The position numbers were made by a program, and so were the translations under genes. This document shows, one piece after another, positions 1 through 5,368 of a stretch of DNA of 5,368 nt (its first letter is position 1; the number at the start of each line of letters is the position of its first letter). This DNA comes from Schleiferiaceae bacterium (GTDB taxonomy: Bacteria; Bacteroidota; Bacteroidia; Flavobacteriales; Schleiferiaceae). The stretch is taken from positions 1-5,368 of the forward strand of contig JAURMB010000073.1 in NCBI GenBank assembly GCA_030831045.1. The letters run 5' to 3'. A model generated the notes under the pieces. That model ran no database searches. It saw nothing but the letters and a program-made list of their open reading frames with translations, and had not been told where the DNA came from.

Positions 1-729
1 CAGCGCCACGAGGGCGTCGCCTTTGGCCATTCCGGCCTTCTCGGCGGGGCTGCCGGTCGCAAATTCCTTGACCACATAAGGCACGCGCGGAAACATCCAC
101 GGTGTCTTCTCTTCAATTGCCTTGGCCACAAACTCTTGGGTAATGGGCAAATCGACGCGCTGTCCGTCGCGAAGGACCGTGAGCGCCGAACCCGAACTCA
201 AGAGCATTTCAACGCTGACTTCGTCGAAGCGCGCGATTTCGCGTCCGCCCACTGCGACCGGAACGTCGCCCGACTTCATGCCCATCGATTGCGCGACGGG
301 GGTCGTCCAAATTCCGCCCTTGAGGTCGGCCGTGTCGACGTACTTCTCGCCGTAGTAGGCGCCCATGCTGGCATAAATGGCCACTGCTACCATAAAGTTG
401 ACGGTGACGCCGCCCAAAATGATGATGAGGCGCTGCCAGGGCTTCTTGCTGCGGTACTCGTAGGGCTTGGGCTCCTCAGCCAAGCCGGCGGTGTCCATGG
501 ACTCGTCGACCATACCGGCGATCTTGACGTAGCCGCCGAGGGGCAGCCAGCCGATGCCCACTTCGGTTCCGCGTATGTTGGTTTTAACCAGCGAAAACCA
601 CGGGTTGAAAAAGAGGTAAAACTTCTCGACTCGGGTGCGAAAGGCAACCGCCGGAATAAAATGGCCCAATTCGTGGAGCACGACCAGCAGCGAAAGGCCT
701 AGAATGAACTGCGAAATTTGAATCAGCAT
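1..729 (-). CDS. rseP: RseP-type site-2 intramembrane metalloprotease, N-terminal part (runs off window)
   Basis: Zinc metalloprotease of the inner membrane that cleaves transmembrane segments of anti-sigma factors and leftover signal peptides (family knowledge). The reading frame is open for 243 codons from ATG 729-727 to the left edge. Residues 1-24 form the first membrane helix and carry the active-site motif HELGH (H19, E20, H23). Residues 61-79 hold WLPLGGYVKIAGMVDESMD, a conserved stretch typical of Bacteroidota RseP. A second hydrophobic segment starts after W98 (LIIILGGVTVNFMVAVAIY). A degenerate PDZ-like region follows around residues 140-175, and a second PDZ begins at 224-243 (GSPAEKAGMAKGD). 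Family members are about 440 residues, so the rest of the PDZ region, the zinc-ligand LDG segment and the last helices lie outside the window. The start is well placed because the catalytic helix begins at once. No Shine-Dalgarno is visible. The gene diverges from the biotin carrier gene. Confidence 0.95.
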   Translation of the reverse strand, partial: MLIQISQFILGLSLLVVLHELGHFIPAVAFRTRVEKFYLFFNPWFSLVKTNIRGTEVGIGWLPLGGYVKIAGMVDESMDTAGLAEEPKPYEYRSKKPWQRLIIILGGVTVNFMVAVAIYASMGAYYGEKYVDTADLKGGIWTTPVAQSMGMKSGDVPVAVGGREIARFDEVSVEMLLSSGSALTVLRDGQRVDLPITQEFVAKAIEEKTPWMFPRVPYVVKEFATGSPAEKAGMAKGDALVAL

Positions 730-737
730 AGCGTCGG

Positions 738-745
738 CAAAGGTA
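738..745 (-). promoter_or_regulatory. Candidate -7 promoter element (TACCTTTG) for rseP
   Basis: On the minus strand the sequence reads TACCTTTG, a full match to the Bacteroidota -7 consensus TAnnTTTG, ending 8 bases before the rseP ATG. Transcription would start almost at the start codon, giving a leaderless or near-leaderless mRNA. I see no TTG at the expected -33 distance (19-23 bases upstream), which lowers confidence. The intergenic gap is only 46 bases, so the promoters of both divergent genes must lie here or inside the neighbouring coding sequence. Confidence 0.4.
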
Positions 746-763
746 CAACCATCGTGCCTGCCG

Positions 764-771
764 TATTTTTA
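764..771 (+). promoter_or_regulatory. Weak candidate -7 element (TATTTTTA) for the biotin carrier gene
   Basis: TATTTTTA matches TAnnTTTG in all but the last base and ends 4 bases before the ATG at 776. No -33 TTG is visible at a fitting distance. A start here would put the transcription start at or inside the start codon, so either the message is leaderless or the true promoter lies further upstream inside rseP. Weak evidence. Confidence 0.2.
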
Positions 772-775
772 GGCC

Positions 776-1246
776 ATGCGAACGCACCAGGTGGGCTCCC
801 AAGCCTTTAGCTTTCCCGACGGACTCGAGGGCTGGACCGTCGAACATGTTGCGGGGCGCGAGTTCCGCATTCAGCGCGGACCTGAGCCCAAGACGGCCTT
901 CCTCGTTTCCTACGACCCGGTTGCCAAGCGCTCGGCCTGGTGGATCGACGGCGACGTGTATGAGGTGCGCTCCACGCGGCCCATCGACGCCCTGCTCGAC
1001 GAATTAGGAATCGCGGCCACGGCGGCGAAAGGGCCCGAGGTTCTGGTGGCGCCGATGCCCGGACTCGTGCTGCGGGTAGACGCCCTTCCCGGGGGCGAGG
1101 TCATCGCGGGACAATCCCTTTTGGTGCTCGAGGCCATGAAAATGGAAAACAACCTCAAAAGCCCGGTTGCGGGCATTGTCGCCGAGGTCTACGTTCAGGC
1201 TGGCCAGGCCGTCGAAAAAGGGGCCAAGCTAATTCGCTTCGCATAA
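776..1246 (+). CDS. Biotin carboxyl carrier protein (biotinyl-domain subunit of an acyl-CoA carboxylase)
   Basis: A 156-residue protein whose C-terminal part (about residues 88-156) is a biotinyl/lipoyl-attachment domain. It starts with LVAPMPGLVLRV, carries the biotinylation motif EAMKMEN with the target lysine at K122, and ends with the second half-repeat SPVAGIVAEVYVQAGQAVEKGAKLIRF. Biotin protein ligase would attach biotin to K122, which then shuttles carboxyl groups between a biotin carboxylase and a carboxyltransferase. Residues 1-80 resemble the N-terminal part of stand-alone Bacteroidota carriers, themselves similar to the C-terminal end of propionyl-CoA carboxylase alpha chains; this is not the Pro/Ala-rich linker of E. 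coli AccB. The start is fixed: ATG 776 is two codons after an in-frame TAG at 770. No Shine-Dalgarno is seen. No carboxylase or transferase gene lies beside it, so whether the substrate is acetyl-, propionyl- or another acyl-CoA cannot be told here. Confidence 0.92.
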   Translation: MRTHQVGSQAFSFPDGLEGWTVEHVAGREFRIQRGPEPKTAFLVSYDPVAKRSAWWIDGDVYEVRSTRPIDALLDELGIAATAAKGPEVLVAPMPGLVLRVDALPGGEVIAGQSLLVLEAMKMENNLKSPVAGIVAEVYVQAGQAVEKGAKLIRFA

Positions 1247-1252
1247 TCTGCT

Positions 1253-1304
1253 GTTGTTCAGCTCTTTCGCTAAACCAAGCACCAAGGTTTAGGTCGCGAA
1301 CAAC
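1253..1304 (+). repeat. Nested inverted repeat (possible RNA hairpin) after the biotin carrier gene
   Basis: Two perfect 7-bp stems are nested: outer GTTGTTC (1253-1259) with GAACAAC (1298-1304), and inner CTAAACC (1270-1276) with GGTTTAG (1286-1292) around a 9-base loop. The internal loop between the stems is asymmetric (10 and 5 bases). No T-run follows, so it is not a typical rho-independent terminator. It begins 6 bases after the biotin carrier stop codon, so it could stabilise that 3' end or be a binding site ahead of the receptor promoter. Function unknown; short inverted repeats also occur by chance. Confidence 0.4.
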
Positions 1305-1350
1305 GACCACTGTTTAACGTTTTGGTAACGAGCCCTCCACATAAATGGGT

Positions 1351-1358
1351 TATTTTTG
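1351..1358 (+). promoter_or_regulatory. Bacteroidota -7 promoter element (TATTTTTG) for the receptor gene
   Basis: TATTTTTG is a full match to the Bacteroidota sigma-A -7 consensus TAnnTTTG and ends 17 bases before the receptor ATG, predicting a very short leader. The nearest upstream TTTTG (1320-1324) leaves a 26-base spacer, longer than the usual roughly 19-23, so the -33 half is poor or the promoter relies on an activator. The leader (TAAACGTTTCATACC) has no Shine-Dalgarno, as is common in this phylum. It contains the 8-base palindrome AAACGTTT at 1362-1369; a related AACGTT sits at 1316-1321. Confidence 0.55.
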
Positions 1359-1375
1359 CCTAAACGTTTCATACC

Positions 1376-4300
1376 ATGAAAATCAAAATCACCAATCTAT
1401 TCGCTTTGGTGCTTTCGCTGGCCTCGGTCGCGATGAGCGCTCAAAACGTAACCACCGCGTCGATCAACGGTCGCGTGGTGAACGAGTCTGGCCAGCAGGT
1501 CAACGACGCTAAAGTCGTGGTCACGCACCAGCCCACGGGCAGCCGCTACACCGCGGTTACTGACAACAGCGGCCGCTACGCACTAGACGGCCTTCGCATC
1601 GGCGGACCTTATGTCGTTGCCGTTACTTCAGGCGCGGGCAACGAAGAATTGGGCGGAGTGTACCTCAGCTTGGGCCAAGCCCTTCGACTCAACGTTACGG
1701 TAGGCGTGAAAACGACGACCCTGAACGACGTTGACGTGGTCGCCACCAAAAACGAAATTTTGAACTCGCAGCGCACGGGCGCGGCCACCAACGTTAAGGT
1801 GGAAGCCCTCAATACCCTGCCGACGTTCAGCCGCTCGCTCAACGACTTTACTCGCCTCACCCCGCAGAGCCGTCCGTCTTCGGTCGCTTCGACGGCCGGT
1901 TCGGGCGTGTCGTTTGCAGGCGCCGACAGCCGCTTCAACAACCTCACGGTAGACGGCTCAATCTTCAACAACAGCTTTGGCCTTGCTTCAGGTCCGGGCG
2001 GACAAACCAACTCTGCGCCGATTTCGCTCGACGCCATCGAGGAGGTTCAAGTGAACATTGCTCCCTACGACGTGCGTCAGGGCGGATTCACCGGCGCCGG
2101 CATCAACGCCATCACCCGTTCGGGCGGCAACGAGGTTAGCGCTTCGGTGTTTTACAACACCCGCAACCAGAACTTCCGCGGCGACACCGTAACCTTCCTC
2201 GACAAGGACGGCGTTAAGTCAGGAAGCGCTCTGAAAATCAACGACTTTGCGGTTAACCAATTTGGATTCCGCGTGGGAGGCCCCATCAAGAAAGACAAGA
2301 TCTTCTTCTTCTTGAACGCCGAGGGCGAGCGCCGCATCGATCCCGCGACCCTATTCACGGCCAACAACAACGACGGCGTGACCGACCTCAACGAGACCCG
2401 CGTACTTGCGAGCGATCTTGACGACGTGCGCAACCTGCTCATCAGCAAGTTCAACTACAACCCCGGGGAGTACCAGAACTACAACAACGAAACCTACAGC
2501 GACAAGATCTTGGCCAAGTTCGACTTCAACATCGACGATAAGAACAAAGCGTGGGTTCGCGTGAACTACCTCAAGTCCTACCGCGACGTGCTTTCGAGCA
2601 ACTCAGGCGTAGTAAGCGGCAACCGCAACGGTACCCTCGACGCCTTGAACTTTCAAGGCACGAACTACGTGATCAACAACAACATCTTCTCGACCATCGG
2701 CGAACTCAACACGCGCATCAGCAACAAGATGAGCAACCAGTTCCAGATGGGCTTCACGGCCAACCGCGACTTCCGCAGCAGCCGCGCCACGGGCGGACGC
2801 TACAATGACGGCGTATTCCCCTTGGTGGACATCATGCAAGACGGCCGCACCTACATGTCGTTTGGTTACGAGCCCTTCACGCCGAACAACATCTTGAACA
2901 CGAACACGTTCCAGCTTCAAAACAACCTGACCTACTACAACGGCAACCACACGGTTACCGCCGGTTTGAACTTTGAAGCCTTCAAGTTCGACAACACGTT
3001 TACTCCGACCTACTACGGCCAGTACGTGTTCAACAGCCTTCAGGACTTTAAAGACGTGGTAAACAACGCCCCGGGTTCCGACACCCTCGAGCTGCGCCGC
3101 TACGCCCTGACCTACTCGGCCCTTGAGGGCGGAGCCTTGCCCACGGCCACCACGCGCGTGGTGATGCCCGGTGCCTACGTACAAGACGTGATCAACGCCT
3201 TAGACGACAAGCTCAAGATTACCGTTGGTGCGCGCATTGACGTTCCCATGTTTGGCAACACCGCCCGTGAGAACGCCCTGGTCAACGACATGAAGTTCAT
3301 GAATCCTAATGGAGACAGCGTAACCTTCAACACGAGCGAGCTGCCGAAGACCAATCCGTTGATCTCTCCGCGCATTGGCTTCAACTACGACGTGAAGGGC
3401 GACCGCAGCATTCAGGTGCGCGGCGGAACCGGCCTCTTCAGCGGCCGTCCTCCGTTCGTGTGGTTGAGCAACCAAGTGGGCAACAACGGCGTTCTGACGG
3501 GTTCCATTCGTCAAGACAACACCACCGGATACGCATTTACCGACGACGTAACGGCGCACATCCCCGCGAACCCCACGCTGCCTTCTTCCTACGCCTTGGC
3601 CTTGACCGAGCGCGGATTCAAGTTCCCGCAGACGTGGCGCAACAACCTTGCGGTTGACTTCAAGCTTCCAAAAGAGTTCGTTCTGAGCCTCGAGGGTATC
3701 TTCAGCAAAACGGTAAACAACATTTACTACTACAACGCCAACCAAACGGCGAAGACCGGCACCCGCACCGACGACGGCCGCGACGTGTTTGCCAACTCCA
3801 ACGGCGGCATGCGCATCAACGGAACGATCACCGACGCCATTGTTTTGGCGAACACCAACAAAGGCTTCTCCTACAGCTTGACTTCGAAGCTTGAAAAGCA
3901 GTTCAGCAACGGCTGGTACTTCATGACGGCGTACAACTTCGGCGAGGCCAAAGACATCATGACCGGCGGTTCCATCGCCTACTCATCATGGCGCGACCAG
4001 CTGACGGTGAACGGTAACAACCATGCCGGACTGTCGTACAGCGACTTCGACCAGCGCCACCGCGCCATCGCAGCCGGTAGCTACCGCTTCAACTGGGGCG
4101 ACAACGCCGCGACCACGGTGAGCCTGTTCTACCAAGGCTACAACCAAGGCCGCGCTTCGTTCAGCGTGATCGGTGACCTCAACGGCGACCTGCTTGCAGC
4201 TAACGACCTCCTCTACGTTCCGACGGCTACCCAGCTGGACGCCATGGACTTCGCAGACATCGTTTCAGGCGGTAACGTGCTCTTCACGGCGGCTGACCAA

Positions 4301-4690
4301 AAAGCAGCCTTCGAAAGCTACATCACCGGCAACGAGTACCTCAACAGCATCCGCGGACAGTTCACCGAGCGCAACGCCCTGGTACTTCCTTGGTTGAACC
4401 TGTTTGACTTGAACCTCGTTCAGGACTTCAGCGTGAAGGTTGGTGGCAAGAAGCAGAACCTGCAGCTCCGCGCCGACTTCTACAACATCGGCAACATGAT
4501 CAACAGCAGCTGGGGCGTGAGCGACCGCGTCGTAATGACCCGTCCGCTTACCTACGCCAAGGTTGATGGCGAGTACAAGTACCAGTTTACGCGCACGGCC
4601 GGCGAGCTGCGCACCGAGATCTACGATCCGAGCGTAACCCTGGGCGACGTTTGGCAGGCCCAAATCGGCATCCGCTACAGCTTCAACTAA
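1376..4690 (+). CDS. Oar-like TonB-dependent outer-membrane receptor with carboxypeptidase-regulatory-like domain
   Basis: An outer-membrane beta-barrel protein of 1104 residues. Residues 1-22 are a Sec signal peptide (basic start, hydrophobic core, AMSA before the likely cut). Residues about 28-113 form a carboxypeptidase-regulatory-like beta-sandwich (INGRVVNESGQQVNDAKVVV, then TDNSGRYALDGL). LNDVDVVAT at 116-124 sits where the TonB box usually lies between this domain and the plug. The plug spans about 130-255 (NNLTVDGSIFNNSFG, then GGFTGAGINAITRSGGNEV at 236-254), followed by a large barrel to the C-terminal strand IGIRYSFN. SDFDQRHR (889-896) and GDLNGD (933-938) recall motifs of Oar/OmpA-related TonB-dependent proteins such as Myxococcus xanthus Oar, which is linked to protease secretion. 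Two Asp/Asn/Gly-rich loops (330-340 and 933-938) could bind calcium; this is inference. No SusD-like lipoprotein follows, so it is probably not a classic SusCD glycan importer. Substrate unknown. Single-gene unit closed by its own terminator. Confidence 0.93.
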   Translation: MKIKITNLFALVLSLASVAMSAQNVTTASINGRVVNESGQQVNDAKVVVTHQPTGSRYTAVTDNSGRYALDGLRIGGPYVVAVTSGAGNEELGGVYLSLGQALRLNVTVGVKTTTLNDVDVVATKNEILNSQRTGAATNVKVEALNTLPTFSRSLNDFTRLTPQSRPSSVASTAGSGVSFAGADSRFNNLTVDGSIFNNSFGLASGPGGQTNSAPISLDAIEEVQVNIAPYDVRQGGFTGAGINAITRSGGNEVSASVFYNTRNQNFRGDTVTFLDKDGVKSGSALKINDFAVNQFGFRVGGPIKKDKIFFFLNAEGERRIDPATLFTANNNDGVTDLNETRVLASDLDDVRNLLISKFNYNPGEYQNYNNETYSDKILAKFDFNIDDKNKAWVRVNYLKSYRDVLSSNSGVVSGNRNGTLDALNFQGTNYVINNNIFSTIGELNTRISNKMSNQFQMGFTANRDFRSSRATGGRYNDGVFPLVDIMQDGRTYMSFGYEPFTPNNILNTNTFQLQNNLTYYNGNHTVTAGLNFEAFKFDNTFTPTYYGQYVFNSLQDFKDVVNNAPGSDTLELRRYALTYSALEGGALPTATTRVVMPGAYVQDVINALDDKLKITVGARIDVPMFGNTARENALVNDMKFMNPNGDSVTFNTSELPKTNPLISPRIGFNYDVKGDRSIQVRGGTGLFSGRPPFVWLSNQVGNNGVLTGSIRQDNTTGYAFTDDVTAHIPANPTLPSSYALALTERGFKFPQTWRNNLAVDFKLPKEFVLSLEGIFSKTVNNIYYYNANQTAKTGTRTDDGRDVFANSNGGMRINGTITDAIVLANTNKGFSYSLTSKLEKQFSNGWYFMTAYNFGEAKDIMTGGSIAYSSWRDQLTVNGNNHAGLSYSDFDQRHRAIAAGSYRFNWGDNAATTVSLFYQGYNQGRASFSVIGDLNGDLLAANDLLYVPTATQLDAMDFADIVSGGNVLFTAADQKAAFESYITGNEYLNSIRGQFTERNALVLPWLNLFDLNLVQDFSVKVGGKKQNLQLRADFYNIGNMINSSWGVSDRVVMTRPLTYAKVDGEYKYQFTRTAGELRTEIYDPSVTLGDVWQAQIGIRYSFN

Positions 4691-4704
4691 ACCGTACCGG
4701 TTTA
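4688..4704 (+). repeat. Perfect small hairpin covering the receptor stop codon
   Basis: TAAACCG (4688-4694) and CGGTTTA (4698-4704) pair perfectly around a 3-base loop TAC. The left arm begins with the TAA stop codon of the receptor gene. It lies 6 bases before the main terminator hairpin, giving two tandem hairpins at this 3' end. It may protect the mRNA or aid termination; neither can be shown from sequence alone. Confidence 0.5.
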
Positions 4705-4710
4705 AAAGCG

Positions 4711-4739
4711 AAGCCGCCCCAGTTGGGGCGGCTTTTTTT
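4711..4739 (+). terminator. Rho-independent terminator, probably bidirectional
   Basis: A perfect 10-bp stem, AAGCCGCCCC (4711-4720) with GGGGCGGCTT (4725-4734), closes a 4-base loop AGTT and runs into seven T's (4733-4739). It terminates the receptor transcript. On the minus strand the same stem is followed after CGC by TTTT (plus-strand AAAA at 4704-4707), so it may also serve the convergent S4-domain gene, although that T-run is weaker and displaced by three bases. The S4 gene stop codon (4740-4738) overlaps the last two T's. Confidence 0.93.
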
Positions 4740-5103
4740 ATTCCATAAAGTCAGAAAGGTCGCGGCGGTCCTTTTTGGTCGGACGCCCTAAGCCTCCGTA
4801 CCCGGCCGACGCCCGTTGGGCAAATTCCCAGAGCTCGCGGCGCTCGCGCTCCTCGGGCGGCGTGACTTCGCGCAGCAGGTTGACCACAAGCGCCGCTCCC
4901 ACGCGGGTGCGCGGCAAGCCCACGACTTCAAAATGCTGCTGGTATCCGGTGCGCCGCAGTACCAATACCTCTCCCGGCTTGACGTCGCGGCTGGCCTTGA
5001 TCTCGGTTCCGCCCACGCTCACTTGGCCCGAACGCAGGGCCTCGGCGGCCAATGCGCGGGTTTTGAAGAGCCGAACCGCCCACAAATAGACGTCGGCGCG
5101 CAC
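4738..5103 (-). CDS. Hsp15-like S4-domain RNA-binding protein
   Basis: A 121-residue protein of the HslR/Hsp15 family. In E. coli, Hsp15 binds free 50S subunits still carrying a peptidyl-tRNA and helps recycle them; the Bacteroidota homologues are less studied. The S4 domain fills residues 2 to about 60 (YLWAVRLFKTRALAAEAL, then GQVSVGGTEIKASRDVKPGE), followed by the family region TRVGAALVVNLL and a charged C-terminal tail with GRPTKKDRRDLSDF at 106-119, typical of this family. The start is GTG at 5103-5101: an in-frame TAA lies two codons upstream, and the S4 domain begins immediately, so no other start fits. Position 5 is Val where family members usually have Lys (RLDKWLW-like motif). The gene lies 3 bases behind the kinase stop codon, implying co-transcription and perhaps translational coupling. 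It converges on the receptor gene. Confidence 0.9.
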   Translation of the reverse strand: MRADVYLWAVRLFKTRALAAEALRSGQVSVGGTEIKASRDVKPGEVLVLRRTGYQQHFEVVGLPRTRVGAALVVNLLREVTPPEERERRELWEFAQRASAGYGGLGRPTKKDRRDLSDFME

Positions 5104-5106
5104 GGT

Positions 5107-5368
5107 TTAGCCTACCTGAATCAGCTGCGAAAAATCGGCGCGGCGGGCGCGAATGGCCTCATCGGTCAAGTCCATCATGCGCTCGGGGCCAAAGGCCTCC
5201 ACGCAAAAGCTCGCCATCGTGGCGGCGTACATGAGTCCGCGCTTCATGCTGTCAAAGCTGTAGTCGCCCACGCTGTCAAGGTAGCCGACAAAGCCGCCCG
5301 CAAACGTGTCGCCGGCGCCCGTGGGGTCCACCACGTCGGCCAGCGGAAGTGCCGGGGCAAAAAAGATC
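5107..5368 (-). CDS. PfkB-family carbohydrate/nucleoside kinase, C-terminal part (runs off window)
   Basis: The last 86 residues of a ribokinase-fold kinase, which phosphorylates a sugar or nucleoside with ATP. The diagnostic PfkB signature 2 is present as VVDPTGAGDTFAGGF; the GAGD forms the anion hole and its Asp (codon 5310-5308) is the catalytic base. The rest (MKRGLMYAATMASFCVEAFGPERM) matches the C-terminal helices of Bacteroidota PfkB kinases of the adenosine-kinase/ribokinase type. The frame stays open to the right edge (IFFAPALPLAD before the motif), so the gene continues outside the window; the GTG codons at 5334 and 5331 lie inside it and are not starts. Substrate-determining residues are in the missing N-terminal part, so the substrate is not assigned. 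Stop TAA at 5109-5107, then ACC and the GTG of the S4 gene in the same frame. Confidence 0.9.
   Translation of the reverse strand, partial: IFFAPALPLADVVDPTGAGDTFAGGFVGYLDSVGDYSFDSMKRGLMYAATMASFCVEAFGPERMMDLTDEAIRARRADFSQLIQVG

Noticed and set aside
136..702. 188-codon plus-strand open frame opposite rseP
   Set aside because: It is antisense to a clear RseP coding sequence, and its translation shows no recognisable domain. GC-rich coding DNA often leaves the opposite strand open.
584..847. Minus-strand 87-codon frame crossing the divergent promoter region
   Set aside because: It overlaps the rseP start in another frame and the start of the biotin carrier gene, and has no domain; the two genes explain the DNA better.
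1253..1304. Rho-independent terminator for the biotin carrier gene
   Set aside because: The stems are broken by an asymmetric internal loop and no T-run follows, so I list it only as an inverted repeat.
2603..3745. Two long minus-strand open frames (193 and 181 codons) inside the receptor gene
   Set aside because: Both are antisense shadows of the receptor. Their Val/Ala/Arg/His-rich translations reflect the complement of GNC and AAC codons, with no known motif.
4775..5089. 104-codon plus-strand frame opposite the S4-domain gene
   Set aside because: The minus-strand frame has a clear S4 domain and family C-terminal motif; the plus frame is a Ser/Arg/Thr-rich shadow.
5107..5334. A complete small protein starting at GTG 5334
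   Set aside because: That GTG encodes a Val inside the PfkB signature, and the frame continues upstream to the window edge; it is the tail of a larger kinase.

Overview
The window looks like an ordinary chromosomal stretch from a fairly GC-rich member of the Bacteroidota (probably near Flavobacteriales; I infer this from protein style, not from a marker gene). Supporting signs are the Bacteroidota-type RseP signature (WLPLGGYVKIAGMVDESMD), a stand-alone biotin-carrier protein of the kind seen in flavobacteria, an Oar-like TonB-dependent receptor with an N-terminal carboxypeptidase-regulatory-like domain, the absence of clear Shine-Dalgarno sequences, and matches to the Bacteroidota -7 promoter element TAnnTTTG ahead of two genes. 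I see no mobile element, tRNA, rRNA or CRISPR array.

Layout from left to right: (1) 1-729, minus strand: the first 243 residues of an RseP-type site-2 protease, running off the left edge. (2) 730-775: a short divergent promoter region. (3) 776-1246, plus strand: a 156-residue biotin carboxyl carrier protein with the EAMKM biotinylation motif. (4) 1247-1375: intergenic DNA with a nested inverted repeat and a TAttTTTG promoter element. (5) 1376-4690, plus strand: a 1104-residue Oar-like outer-membrane receptor that fills 62% of the window. (6) 4688-4739: a small hairpin over the receptor stop codon, then a strong rho-independent terminator that appears to be shared with the convergent gene. (7) 4738-5103, minus strand: an Hsp15-like S4-domain RNA-binding protein with a GTG start. 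(8) 5107-5368, minus strand: the C-terminal end of a PfkB-family sugar/nucleoside kinase, 3 bases upstream of the S4 gene and in the same frame, so the two are very likely one transcript.

The genes do not form an obvious single pathway. RseP (envelope stress proteolysis), the biotin carrier (acyl-CoA carboxylation), the receptor (outer membrane uptake or secretion) and the kinase/S4 pair (metabolism and ribosome rescue) look like separate transcription units: rseP diverges from the biotin carrier, and the receptor converges on the kinase/S4 unit. I did not find a previously undescribed system. The points most worth checking are the orphan status of the large receptor, the RNA structures at both of its ends, the in-frame kinase/S4 junction, and the biotin carrier lacking adjacent carboxylase subunits.
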